The position numbers were made by a program, and so were the translations under genes. From assembly GCA_034770075.1 (NCBI GenBank), contig CM068384.1:103165613-103229612 (forward strand): a stretch of 64,000 bases of DNA, read 5' to 3'. The stretch is from Aralia elata. Lineage: Eukaryota; Streptophyta; Magnoliopsida; Apiales; Araliaceae. The notes beneath the pieces are model-generated. The model did not search any database and had not been told where the DNA came from. It saw only the letters and a program-made list of their open reading frames with translations. Positions 22,822 to 35,000 of the stretch are shown here, piece by piece (position 1 is the first letter of the stretch; each line of letters begins with the position of its first letter).

Positions 22822-23103
22822 GCACGGCGCGACCGCGCTGCTATTTGGCCTAGGAGTGGCACAGCCGCGCTACTCCCTAGATGCACTTTTCTGGTTTATT
22901 TCTTACACTGCTCAACTTCTAAATGCTTGGGGTCATTCTACTATTACACTAACATAACATACATATGCTTTGGGGTATTTATAACATGCTAGGTCTATGT
23001 AAACATGCATCAAATCAACAACACGAAACAACTTGGCTTTTCACCTCTGCAGACCAGCGCGACCGCGCTGGTTTTAAGCTTGGGAGTGGCGCGGCCGCGC
23101 CAC
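22822..23103. repeat. GC-rich palindromes inside the solo LTR
   Basis: CCAGCGCG-AC-CGCGCTGG at 23054-23071 is a perfect inverted repeat, and GTGGCGCGGCCGCGCCAC at 23086-23103 is a perfect 18-bp palindrome. A diverged copy of the pair lies at about 22822-22880. They stand out in an AT-rich LTR. Confidence 0.8.
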
Positions 23104-24590
23104 TCTGCATCTAGGGAACTCCCAGGTTCTGCTACTGCAGAACCAAAAACCAACACTTTTGATTTCGTCCTCTTTGCTTCTTAGCCATTATATAACAAGT
23201 CTATATGACTTAAAACATGCTTTTACAACTGAGCTATGCATCATAACATCATTTAATCAATTAATCATTCCTAGTTCTCATGTTCCTTAGAGAAATCATT
23301 CTCTTGGACATTAAACCAAATAGTTGGTGGGCATGAGTTGGAAACTCACATTGGAGTAGAGCTTCATTATACTCTAGTCCAGATTTCCAATTGAAATCAT
23401 TTCCTACAAACTTCTAAGCACATAGCAACAATTCTCAACCATCTAACACAACCAATACATAGTGATTACATTATTAACAAAACATGCATAATAGTCCATA
23501 ATGTCCATCATAGTCCATTTCTTGATTCCTTATGCATAAGTTCGATTCTCATTCATTGTTCCACTTTCACATATCATTAACAAGGTTTAATAGAGTTAAC
23601 AACATTCATACATGTTCATACACTAACTAGCAAAATAAGTAACATACTCCAACAAGGCAACCATAGCTTGGAACTATTATGGAAATGAGTTTGATTAATC
23701 ATTGCATACCTCTTGGAGCTTCTTCTAAGGATGCTAAATGGATTAATACTCAGCTGCTACACCACTCCTTCTTATTCCTCAAGCACCCGTGAACACTCTC
23801 CTCAATATTTTCTCTCAAGTTTCAGATTCTAACTTAGCAACAAATGAAAGGAATGGAAGGCTTGTAATGGGGGAGTATAAATAGAGGAAGAACTGAGCTT
23901 CTTGGATGGGTTGAGGGCTGAGCGTGCTCTGCTATGGCAGCTCCCCATGGCTGGGGGAGTGAGCTTTAGCTCCTCCAAGACTCGGGTACTCCCCTCCCTC
24001 TCCTCCCAAGTTGCTTTATTACATTCTTCCTTCACCAAATGCAGATTGCTCCTCCCCAAATACACCCACATTCTTCATTCTCTTCTCTTCTCTCATTCCT
24101 CCTCCTTCTCCCATACTCTTCTCCCACCTTCAATTCTTAGCTAATTCTATAACCCATTTCCCTCATGGGTCATGGGTTGTGGGTCATGGGTTGCGGGTTT
24201 GGGTCATGGACTTGACCTATGGGTTTTGGGCTTCAAATTGGGCCACTCTTGGACTTCTAATTTAATTTCAATTGGGCTTCTAATAAAAATTCAATTGGGC
24301 TCAAATAAAATCTCACACTTAGATTATTAAGTCCTCTCATTAACGCTTTGGCGAAATTATGAAAAGTCATGAAATCGAAAAAGGCGTCTTTTGCATAAAT
24401 AGCGCTTTAGCGTTATTCCTCTAAATGATTTAATCAATACCATGAAATAACAACACTCAAAAATTATCGCATACCGTCATATATAGGGATAAAACATTCA
24501 AACACATAACACAGAATAATATTAATAAAAGTTTAATTTATTAAATAAAATCCATAGGCTCGAATTACAAAGCTACCCGCGATCGTTACA

Positions 24591-24935
24591 GACAATCTCA
24601 TTTTTCTTAACAACCATATATCTAGCTTTACGAGACTGATACAATCTAGAACAAAAATCTTCAGATCTCACATGTTTTCTGTAAGTTTTTATTCTTACTT
24701 CAGATCCAACACGTTTCGCGCATTTTCTGTAAAAAAATTCAGCATCTTCTAACATATCAAATATTTGACCAACATAAGGAATGGTATCATCAACTAAACT
24801 TGTTACATTATTCAAATCATGTAATTTTTCCTCAGTACTTGAAAGTGAATGAAATGATTCTTCAGCAAACAAATCCATGGCAAAATAAATCAATTGTGTA
24901 TTAGCAATTAAATTAGAGATTACCGACGAAATCAT
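24591..24935 (-). pseudogene. FAR1-related MULE transposase, N-terminal part
   Basis: From the ATG at 24935 the minus strand reads a 115-residue N-terminus including PYVGQIFDMLEDAEFFYRKC, the typical start of the FAR1 DNA-binding domain, and CSRLYQSRKARY. The frame runs into the LTR at the GACAA duplication. If the LTR and one GACAA copy are ignored, the reading frame continues directly into the rest of the zinc finger at 11758 (through EIVTDDEDNN). So the insertion hit an open, then-unbroken coding exon, and most of the stops in the C-terminal half may be later. Confidence 0.8.
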
Positions 24936-25034
24936 GATGTTTGTGTGCAGGTATGGTTGCTTGCTGGTAGGCTATGCCCTCTCAAGATGATTGAATCCTT
25001 GAACGATGAAAGAGAATAGCATAGTCGTTTGCAA

Positions 25035-25270
25035 TTAGGGTTTTAATAGTCAGGATCCGCAGTTTAGTTCTGTGGACTTATGTTTTTATTGAAAACGTCA
25101 TCGTATTTGCAATAATTAACCATATTATATTTAGGAGACCTAGCGTCCACAGTTTAATACTACGAACGAGACAAGATTGAGTTAAAGCAATTGTAAGGGA
25201 AACGACGCCCTTTTCATGTACGGACACCCAGAACATCCTCCTCCAAGGACATGTGACATCATTGGACCCC
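25035..25270 (-). repeat. MULE right terminal region
   Basis: It carries the same palindromic unit (CAGTTTAATACTAC with ACGAGAC), GGAGACCTAGCGTCC and a GGGAAACGACGCCC segment, all inverted relative to the left end. It supports this being one element from 8.3 to 25.3 kb. Confidence 0.6.
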
Positions 25271-25280
25271 ATGCATCATT

Positions 25281-25611
25281 ACTGAGTCGTAATTTGGGAA
25301 ACGTGCATAAGTGAATGATTTGTCATATCAAAAACCCTTCACTTCCTAATAAACCGCTACATTTCCAACTTTCGATTTTGAATTTGTCAGAGCATCCCAA
25401 CACCTTCCTCCTTCCTGCAATGATCCTCCTCTTCTCTGGTCACATCAACTAACTTACCTCTCAACAATGGTTGATTCTACATCCACATAACCTCCAACTG
25501 TTATCAACGACGGCCTCGCCATGAACCCATCCACCCAATCAACTACGACACCAGTATACATCAGCATTACCCCAAAAACCCAAACCACCACAGGCACCGC
25601 AGCCGACACTA
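25281..25611 (+). other. Decayed 5' part of a retroelement internal region
   Basis: A Pro/Thr-rich broken frame begins near 25466 (MVDSTST, then a stop, then PPTVINDGLAMNPSTQS). It may be the N-terminal end of the Transposase_28-like element that resumes at 30554, split by the intervening LTR. That link is inference. Confidence 0.3.
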
Positions 25612-28600
25612 ATGAGTGGGATTTATACCTGCGAATCAGACTCCTTATTACTTAAGAAATTGCTTGATTGTCATACTTTTTGGTGCTTTTATATGATGTT
25701 TTTGTTATCTTGTACTAAAATGCTTTTCAGATGGGATATTTGGTCATTTCCAGCTAAAGAGGGCAAAAGGACCACTTTCCAAAGTGAGATTGTATTGTAT
25801 AAGTGAATACGAACTATGCAATATATGATTTTTATGTTTAATAAATATATTATTATTATATATTTATTATATGTAAATAAATTGTAGGGACAGTTTATTA
25901 ATGGAAATAAGATGGGTAAGATTTAAATAAGTAAGTTAAAATAATTTATAACATTAAATTATTTTTAATGTGGTAAATTGGTGGCATTAAATATATACTT
26001 AAGGTATAACCACCATTTTATTAAAGAAATCATGTATTACGTTATTGGATGTAATGTATGTATGTTTCTAGTGTAGTGAATATATTATGATATTTACTAC
26101 AGTTAAATTGTTGAAAACAATTTATAGAAGGGAAAAGAAAATAATTCGAATTTCCCGATAATTATTAAAATAAGAATTGACTAAATAAATTTGTATTCTA
26201 TTATATGTGATAAATATAGGTATGTATATTTATTGCGCATGAATAAATTGTTATGAAATAATTTATATTACGAAGCGAAATAATTAGTTTAATTATACAG
26301 AAATATTGTATACTTTAAATAAAGGATATTAAATAACTTCTAGCGTTGAATTATTTTAAAGAGAATATGTTATTTTAATTATAATATCTTATTTACTGAA
26401 TAAATTTTTATTTATAAGGTAAATATATTAGGTTATATTTACTAAATGTAAATAAATTGATATACACAATTTATGATATAAGAAAATAAATTTATTGTTT
26501 ATTTTCAATATGTGATATATGTCCATTATATGAGATAATTATAAGGTGATAAATATATATTTATTTATTTTGTATATATATAAATATTTATTACGCGAGG
26601 GAATTAAATTGTTTTGAACTAGTAGCGTAATGAATTGAGGGGGGATGATTTAAGTATATAATATTTATATATACTTTACCCACGGATATTGGAATAAATT
26701 CTCATATGAAATTAAATTAATAAGGAAAAGATATTATATTTATCGTAATATCTTAAGGAAGTAAATAAATTCTTAGTTGAATTTATGTTAATGAGGTAAG
26801 GATATTATATTATAATATCTTGGGTATGTAAATAATTGTATTTGCATAAGGAATTATGTGTTGCATATTTATTTTTGTAATTATAAAATTTAAGTAAGTT
26901 ATGTTATGTTTTATATAATTTATATATCAAAGATGGGATATAAAAATTATATGATTCCAAGAGGGTAAAGTAGTTTAAGGAGATTTATGTAGTAACTTAT
27001 TTGATTAAGTTAAGTTACTAAGGTTGAGTAATTAAATTACCTAACAAAAGTATTAAAAGAATAATTGATTTAATTATTTAACTAAGCAAATTGGGCAAAT
27101 AAAATAAATCACAATTGGGTCAAATTGGGAGCATGTGCCGGTAATGTGTAGGGGGAATTAATCTCATGGCCAAAATCAATTTATATCTTTGGTGTGCTTA
27201 TGTGTCACTGTTTTATTCAAGCCAAATTATTTTGGAAGATTTGCAAGCAAGCTCAAGGAGAGAAAACAATAAAAATTTGGCAAAAGGTGGGGCATGTGCC
27301 GGCAAGATAAGGATGGGAGTAATCTAACATGTGTAAAAATCTATCAACTAGATTTAGAAGCAATCTCTTAGATAGGAAAGAGAAAGAGAGGTATTGGATA
27401 GATATGGAAGGAGAAGGATAGAGAAAGAGGAAGAAAGAGAAAACAAAAGTGAGAGAATAGAGAGAGAAAGAGGACCACGGACTGAGAAGAAGGAAGAGAA
27501 GAGGAAGGACTAGCAAGCTAAGTCTTCCACTAAGATCAAGAAAGAGCATCAAAGAAGGTATTAAAAACCCTAAACTTAAGCTTGATTTGATTATTTTGCT
27601 TGCTTAACAAAATAAGAAGTTATGTTTCTAAACTTTTAAAACTTTGGATCTACATGTTAATTAGTGTTTTATGTATGGATCTAATCATTTTGAGTGTTAA
27701 AAGTTGGATCAAAGGAAAGAGAAATAAAACAGTTTTTAAAGCTTAAGAAAATTAGTGAACTGCTGAACCAAAAGGAGAAATTCGGGATTAGCTAGAATAC
27801 TCTAAAAGATTTGTGCTTTTGGTATGTTGTAGTACACTGAATAAGCTTTTCATAGACTCCGGAACGGACTAAATCCAACTTCGAAGGAAAGAGTTATGCC
27901 ATTTTAAATTAACCAATTCAAAAGTGGAAAACCAATGCGGTGCAGTCCACTTGAACGGAATTCTGGACTGATGTGTTCGGAATGTGGGAAAAAGTCAGTA
28001 GTGAAGAGTTATAGTCCCAGACATTAGCTTCGCGTGAGATCAAGAATCGCTCAAAAACATTTTGAAACGAATTAGTTGTGACTGTTTTAGTGCAAGAGGG
28101 TCAAGCTGGAAAACAATTGAAAACTGTTACGATTGGACATTTTTGGAGCCTGTTTTAGGATGCCTATGAGGTCCGAAATTAGTGACTTATATTTTTTAAG
28201 AATACTTTGGTATGCCATGTATAACATATCTAAAAATCAGATTAATCGGAGTTACGAGTAACGCGTGAGAAAATCATGAAGTAGCTAGTTTGATAAGTGC
28301 ACAGCAGGGCAACAGCAGCCAGGCAGAGCTCGCGCGCGCCTGCTGGCAGCGCCTGCCCAGCCGCACGACACCGTGTTGTGTTGTCGTTCGATGTCCTTTT
28401 CGCGCGCTGTTTTGATGGGTTTCCGTGATCAATTTTGCGGTGTGAAATTTTTTTAAAATAGTATGACATGAGGTCTATAACATGCCAAAAAAAAATTTCA
28501 CTGTTATTGAACTCATGGTTTGAGAATTAAAAATAGACGAACAGACATGTCAGAACTAAATTTTGAGCGATGTCAAGCGTCGGCACGCCGAGCGATTTTG

Positions 28601-28918
28601 ACGTTCGACGTTCCGAAGCGCGTTCGGGCGAAAGATTAAGTCATAATAAATCTAATAAAGTCCCACAGGGCGAGTTTTGATTGTAAGAGGTATTTTATGT
28701 CATGAAACTTCATTTCGGGCATAAATAAAGCAATAAAAATATGTAATAAATATAAATTACATATTTAAGTGAAATAAAAACTATTGTTGCCCATAAAATT
28801 ATTTTGTGGTGCAATGAATGACGTAAAACCTTTGAAAAATTGTATAAATCAGAAAACTGATATTTTGAGGTTTTCGGAGTTTAAAATGTGGTTTTTGAGC
28901 TAAGATTTATGTAACGGA

Positions 28919-28954
<36 letters not shown>

Positions 28955-30553
28955 CTATTTAAATCCCGAATTTACGAGTAAAGGTAAAAGATATTTCTGA
29001 AATGGAATATAAATGGTTTAAGCTTCAAGATGTAAAATATTTACATCTTAAAATATGTGAGACCTTTTATTATTTATATTAAGGATTAAAATGAATAAAT
29101 TTTCTAAAGGAACCAAGATTGGTTTTGAAATAAGTATAAATAATATTAGTTTTATAAACTAGTATTTATTAATGATGAATATACATGCATGTTTTGCGAC
29201 ATATTTACTTATCTAATATGTATGTGTGCATGTAAATACAATTATGTAGGATTTCTGGAAAGAAATTAAGATAAATTATAGCTGAAATCTCCACTCAAGG
29301 CAAGTTTCTTACCTTAAACTTCTTACATATTGCAAGTTTCCTAACTCAACTCGAGTTATTACTTTCAAAGCAGGTTAGTGAATAGTTATTGATGATTATT
29401 CACATCTTTAATGATTATTGGCATTCGCACTTGGTGTAATTTTCATAGGTTTATCGGGTATGAAAGGCTGATCACCTTCATTACCAAAGTATTTTGTGCG
29501 TGGTCATTGTTGGCCACTCAACGTTATTAATGCAGTTATTCATTTATTGAAATTGAATTCTCAATCTTTCACAATTGTCATATATTGTTGAAACTTCAGA
29601 AAGCTATATTCTTTCCTTCAATCATGATATATCTTTATTGTATTTAAACTTGCTGAGCGAAGTAATTGCTCACTCTTGCTATATCATGATAACATTTCAG
29701 TTAAGCCCGAGTGCTTCAGGAGGATCAAAGACAAGAGGAAACGTTCAAGAGTAACTTAATATTACATTTATCTTCTGTAAAATGATTATGTAAACCTTTT
29801 AATTATTAAGGTATGTATTTAGTTAAGGTTGGTAGACCTTGGAGATGATGAAGAACTTATGTAATAAATAATTTATGATTATATTTTTTGCGTTAGATAT
29901 AGAATGTGTAAGAAGATAATGTACCGTGACGTACCAAGTTCGAGGTTCAAGGGACCTGGATTTGGGGGCACCACAGCGCCGGTTCACAGTTCTTTTATGG
30001 CGCCGCAGTGCCAGCTGTCTGCCAGCTCATCAGCCTTTGGCGTTGCAGCGTGACCAATCCTTCATGGATTGGCGCTACAACGGCCACCCATTGCCCAAGT
30101 CAAGGAGCCAGCGCCGCAGCGCCAAAGCAAGGTTTAATGTCGGCGCCGCAACGCGAGTTCCGGTGCCCAGCCACCGACAAGGCCTTAAATGACCTAGCAG
30201 CTGCATAAAGAGAGGCATCTTTACCTCTCATAGTTTTTCTCAGCAGCCACCAGAAGAGAAGAGTTGAAGCCAGAATACTTCAGACAAGGAGTTTTCTTAC
30301 TTCAAATCTTTCATTCATTTGTGTATTTTTGAGCATGTTGAACACTAAGAGGTTGTTAATTAGTTCTATGGTTATGAACTAATTACCTTTCTAGGATTGC
30401 AATGTAACCTAATGATTAGCTCAATTTAATTTATCTCATATTTATATAATGAATCATGTTTTGAATGGATTGTTGTATTTCATGCTTATTTATCAATTGC
30501 TTGAGATAGGAATATTACTTGTTAGACCGCGTATACTTGCGCGACTTTATTGA
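25612..30553 (+). mobile_element. Long LTR (Tat/Athila-like type), holding a nested gypsy LTR
   Basis: The right edge at 30553 ends GGAATCGACCAACA after a CGTATACTTGCGCG motif, the same end as the solo LTR at 49110. The left edge TGAGTGGG at 25612 is inferred and no exact target duplication was found. The visible LTR body, 25612 to about 25795 and 29959-30553, includes GCGCCGCAGCGCC repeats (about 29955-30140). Confidence 0.5.
25795..29958 (+). mobile_element. Tekay-like gypsy LTR, plus orientation
   Basis: The right end is GATTTGGGGGCACCACA at 29958, matching the family's GGGGGCGTCACA end. Upstream are the family's CTTGCTGAGC and GTTCAAGAG segments (about 29650-29750), a GC-rich patch near 28320 and a (GT)n(AT)n tract at about 28920-28954. 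The left end near 25795 (TGTAT) is approximate. At about 4.1 kb it is long even for this group. No internal region follows. ORFs inside it are chance frames. Confidence 0.65.
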
Positions 30554-31340
30554 TAGTGGAATCGACCAACAACCACCACCGCCAACGACTATGCTATCTC
30601 GCATCCGATAGACATGATCACTGCCCCCAAGCTCCATCTCCCCACTCCAAAAAAGAAGACACCCCTTCCCTGGCTAAAACCAAAGCCGAGATAGCCGAAA
30701 TGAATATGTTAAAAGAATATTCTACCGTAAAAGCCTTCTCCCACATCAACACTCAATCTTCCATTACCAAAGAAGCCCTACAAGAAATACGTCAATGGTA
30801 CCTCATCCCGAACGACTACGACCTTCATGTGCCCAATCTAGACGAGAGAATGTATCAGCGTCCTGATGGATATGGGGTTCATTTCCCCCTCCATGAATTC
30901 ATCTCTGCCTTCCTCAGCTTCGTAAGGATCGGGTTCGCACAGTTAGTGCTAAACTCGTATATTCACCTCATATGCTTCATCGCCTTTTGGCACGACTATG
31001 GCATCACACCATGCAATGACTTCCTATTCTTGCTATTCTCCCTCGATCGATCCAAAGAATCGGGATTTTGGCAGTTAAAAAAATAGCCAAACAAGCGCAC
31101 TTGGATGAAAACCCCGTCCAGCAACAACGGTTGGCACTCCAACTGGTTTTATATCAAGGGGCCTGACACACATCTCCTCCCATGTTGGGCCGACTCCTCG
31201 AGAGTTAACTTCGTATTTAGTAAGGCTTCCTACGAATGAGCAGAGGAACTCCGAGCCATCTACGCAAAGGTGCCAAAAGAAGATTGGTCATTGGATTTGT
31301 TATCCGATCAGAATTGGTTATAGCAGCATGAACATAAGTC
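30554..31340 (+). pseudogene. Transposase_28-like (putative gypsy-type) ORF
   Basis: An open frame (stop at 31084-31086) contains WYLIPNDYDLHVPNLDERMY and FPLHEFISAFLSFVRIGFAQ, then an aromatic-rich hydrophobic stretch. This is the pattern of the plant Transposase_28 / putative gypsy-type transposon domain (Pfam PF04195), Gag-like in retrotransposons. After the stop the same frame continues with SNNGWHSNWFYIKGPD, another family-type segment, so the stop is a mutation. The true start is unclear, since the first in-frame ATG lies within the LTR end. Confidence 0.55.
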
Positions 31341-31399
31341 CTAATCCTCGTATTTTCATTGTAAACCCATCAAACCTCTATCAATTCTAACACCTTATT

Positions 31400-32029
31400 T
31401 TTCACAATGTCCTTCTTTAAGAAACAACCAATTACTGACGTTAGTGAATCATTCCGAGCAGCCAACCTCCTTGAGGATGTCATCCAAGCTGAAGACTTCC
31501 TTGAATCCGTATCTGAACCTTCACAAAAGACACTCCACCAACCCGAGCAACTATCTGAAACCACCATCATCGGTTCCTAATAAATCCCCAAAAAATTCGA
31601 AATCCCCATCCTTGTAAAACCAATCTCAACGGTCATGATCCTCATTCCACCTTCCAGAAAGAATGCCACCGAACTAACCTCCACAGAGAGAAAAACCCTC
31701 TACAAGAAGAAATAACTCAAGAAAAAGAAAGCATCTTCCCAAATAATCCCTAGTTATCCACCCAACAAAACACCATCACCGATCCACCTCTTCACCCCCA
31801 CGTCCAAAGCCCAAAAAAGGAAAGAGATAGAACCACTTACCATTGAGCCTCCCCAAAAGAAACCTTACCACAAAACTGCATAAATGCCCACACCGAACTC
31901 TACCTCATCAGCCTCTCAATCTGCACCACAATCAATGCCATTAACTTTAAACGATGACGTCTTCGCCACATTGACCATGTGGCCTGATGATCCCGCAAAT
32001 TGTCCCTTCGCCCTTCACGAGATGTTCGC
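31400..32029 (+). pseudogene. Low-complexity tail region of the same element
   Basis: Broken frames rich in Pro/Ser/Lys (MSFFKKQPITDVSESFRAAN; KKKKASSQ; PTPNSTSSASQSAPQS) run until the gypsy LTR cuts in at 32030. They look like a Gag linker or C-terminal region. No catalytic domain is seen. Confidence 0.4.
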
Positions 32030-35000
32030 TGTGACGCCCCTAAATTCGGGTACTCATACCTCGAATTCAGTGCTCACGATCCAATACAAATATCCACTTC
32101 TAAACAACATATAATAACTAATGCGGAAAATAATAAACATATGTTGTTCATTACAAAAGCTTAACTAGGTCCCAATGTCTACAACCTTAAACATATTACA
32201 ATACAAGACCCAGAAATAGCTTCTAGAGTTCAAGTTACAATATTGATAATTAAACAAAACAACAAGAGATATAAATCAACTAACGGAAGTCTAAGACTTC
32301 ATCTTTCCCTTGCCCTTGTCTTTGTTTGAGCTTTCGGGCTTAACTACAATAAGTTCATGTTATAGCAAGGATGAACAACTAGTTTGCTCAGCAAGTTTGA
32401 AAATAAACAGGGATAATATATCATTAAAGAACAAGGAATAACTATAATGATTCAACAATATGAGCAGTGAACAAGATAATGAATGATGAATAAAAGATGA
32501 GTAGTCAAATAGACTATGAACATACTTTAAGGAATCAACCGCTTGATTGACCCTTTTAGGTTACTGTTTCAGAAGTTTGTACTTGAGGGAATCAGCCTCT
32601 TGTACACCATGTATATGCATAACATTTATTTCTGCTTTGTATCTGTTATTAGATACTTAGGAAGCTCCCCTATATGTAGGGCTGTTCATCTAAGTCTAAG
32701 AATTCGCACCACCAATTGGTTTGGATAGCTTTTAAAATCTTTAACATGCATATGTCTAGTCGAACAATGGCTTAGACTCATATTTGAACAGTTCATGAAT
32801 AATATAACTTTAAATAATGATGCAGTTCCAATAAATGTATCGAATTCAAACGCACTATGTGCGAATATCAATAATATTGATGTAGAAATTTTTTAAAGTA
32901 ATTAAACCACTTAGCACCTGCTTGAGAAATGATACTCGAGCTTAAATCAGCTAAATTGCAATAAAGTAATAAGTTTGAGGTAAGGAACTTGCCTGATATC
33001 GATTGTCGACTTACAACTATCTAGCTTTGTACGACTCTCTTCAATTGACCTAACATTAATAATGTTGGTCTATCAATTAGCACTGCGTATAATTGTAGAT
33101 TGATATGCTTGCTTATGCTATTTATTTAGCAAATAAGTCAATCACATAGCACACATAATTTAATAAACTATCATTAATCCTATAAGACATTAATTGATCT
33201 TAGGTTAATGATTTAATTAATTAACAATGCTTTCCTTAAGTGATAAACACTTATTAAACCCTTAAACAATTAATTATAATTGTTTAATTAATGTGTTATT
33301 TAAACTCTCTTTATTTTATCAACTTTATCTTCATTTAATTACTATTTAATATTAGTTAAATAGTAATTAATTAATTACCTTTAGTTATTAATTAATAATA
33401 AATAATAACTGATTATATTTACTTGTTATTTGAATAATCAAATTATTAATCTTCTTTGTCTTTAATTATTATTTAATATTAATTAAATAACAATTAGTTA
33501 ATTAATTAACCTTATTTATTAATAAATAATAAATAATTAATGTATTAATTTTATTTGTATTTAATTATTATTTAATATTAATTAAATAATAATTAATTAT
33601 TTATTTATCCTTATTTATTATTTAATATTAATTAAATAATAAATAATTAACTTTATTAACTTTATTAGTATTTAATTATTATTTAATATTGATTAAATAA
33701 TAATTAATTAATTATTTGTCCTTATTTATTATTTAATATTAATTAAATAATAAAAAATAAACTTATTAATTTTATGTTAATTAAATAACATTTAAGTAAG
33801 TAATTACCATTGTTTATTACTTAATCTTACTTAGATAATAAATAATTAGTTTATAAGCTTAAACATTCTTTAATCACTATTTAATATTAATTAAATAATA
33901 ATTATTTATTTATTTATCCTTATTTATTATATAATCTTAATTAAATAATAAATAATTAAATTTATTAACTTTATTAGTATTTAATTATTATTTAATATTG
34001 ATTAAATAATAATTAATTAATTATTTGTCCTTATTTATTATTTAATATTAATTAAATAATAAACAATAAACTTATTAATTTTATGTTAATTAAATAATAT
34101 TTAAGTAAGTTATTACCATTATTTATTACTTAATCTTACTTAGATAATAAATAATTTGTTTATAAGCTTAAAACATTCTTTAATCACTATTTAATATTAA
34201 TCAAATAATAATTAATTAATTATTTAACCCTATTTATTATTTAATCTTAATTAAATAATAAATAATTAGTTTAATAACACTAATTATATTTAATTATTAC
34301 TTAATGTTAATTAAATAATAATTAAATAGTTAATTACACTTAAACAATATTTAATTAGTTTAATTATCAATTAGTAGTATTAACCTTTATTATTTAATAA
34401 TTTTTAAATGATTTAAATAGGTTTTAACCACTAATTAAACTAAACATCACTTAAGTACACTGAAAAATTACCAAATAAATATGATAATATTCTACATAAT
34501 TTTAGAAAAATTTGGGTCCAAACGGGGTCGCCGGAACTGGCCAAAATGTGGCCCGACCAGTCGCCGGAGCAATTTCTGGTCCGGTTAAAAACCCGTAGGC
34601 TATGAATCAATTTTCTATTTTGTTTCAGCTTTGCGGTCCTTAGCCAAAACTTGAATAAAATGAAATCTACAACTCCGTTTGACGTTTAATCGGTCTCGTT
34701 CGATTCGTATCTTTCCGAACTACAAGATTCCATCATTAAAATCTAAATTTTGGACAAGTTTTGGCTACTGAAAGTGGACTGTTCTGCACAACATTTTAAC
34801 TTGCATATCTCACACATTTTAATTTGGACAAGTTTTGGACTGTTCGCCAGTGATGTGTTTTGGTAAAAATTGCATATCTCACACATTTTAACTTCTTTTT
34901 AAGTGATTCCAACGAGGTTTTCTTCTTAACTTACCCATAATAGACCAGAAAAATAAAAATCATAAAAATAATTTTTAGATTTCAAAATGTGTAATTTATT

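Larger units (their letters stand above)
11759..24590 (-). mobile_element. Solo Tekay-like gypsy LTR (with nested CACTAs)
   Basis: On the minus strand it starts TGTAACGATCG (24590 downward) and ends GGCGTCACA (11759), bounded by the 5-bp duplication GACAA at 11754-11758 and 24591-24595. Without the nested CACTA it is 3,139 bp. It shares with the LTRs at 46.7, 32.0 and 63.5 kb the CCCAAATCCGGG-type end, a CCTTTCCCTTGTCC segment and a GC-rich hairpin region. No internal Gag/Pol follows, so it is a solo LTR formed by LTR-LTR recombination. Confidence 0.85.
8262..25280 (-). mobile_element. FAR1-type Mutator-like element (MULE), heavily nested
   Basis: A Mutator-like transposase gene on the minus strand (two parts below) is flanked by related inverted sequence. 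The segment about 8567-8643 is matched in inverse orientation by about 25111-25211 (shared GGAGACCTAGC, CAGTTTAATACT, ACGAGAC). Outer ends are approximate: GGGGACCGATCC at 8262 and CATTGGACCCC at about 25270 are weak candidates and I could not fix a target duplication. Without the insertion at 11759-24590 the element would be near 4.2 kb, a normal size for a MULE. Confidence 0.65.

Noticed and set aside
22736..24265. Several 60-90 codon frames in the 22.7-24.3 kb region
   Set aside because: They lie inside the solo LTR, share no motif and are crossed by palindromic and pyrimidine-rich LTR sequence.
25612..25806. 64-codon frame ending FPAKEGKRTTFQSEIVLYK, at first read as a host gene exon
   Set aside because: It lies just inside the inferred LTR start and resembles LTR leader sequence more than a recognisable protein; left uncalled.
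27253..27552. Leucine/serine-rich 99-codon minus-strand frame resembling a membrane protein
   Set aside because: It is the complement of a purine-rich (GAGAGA) LTR leader, which always yields Ser/Leu/Phe-rich frames.
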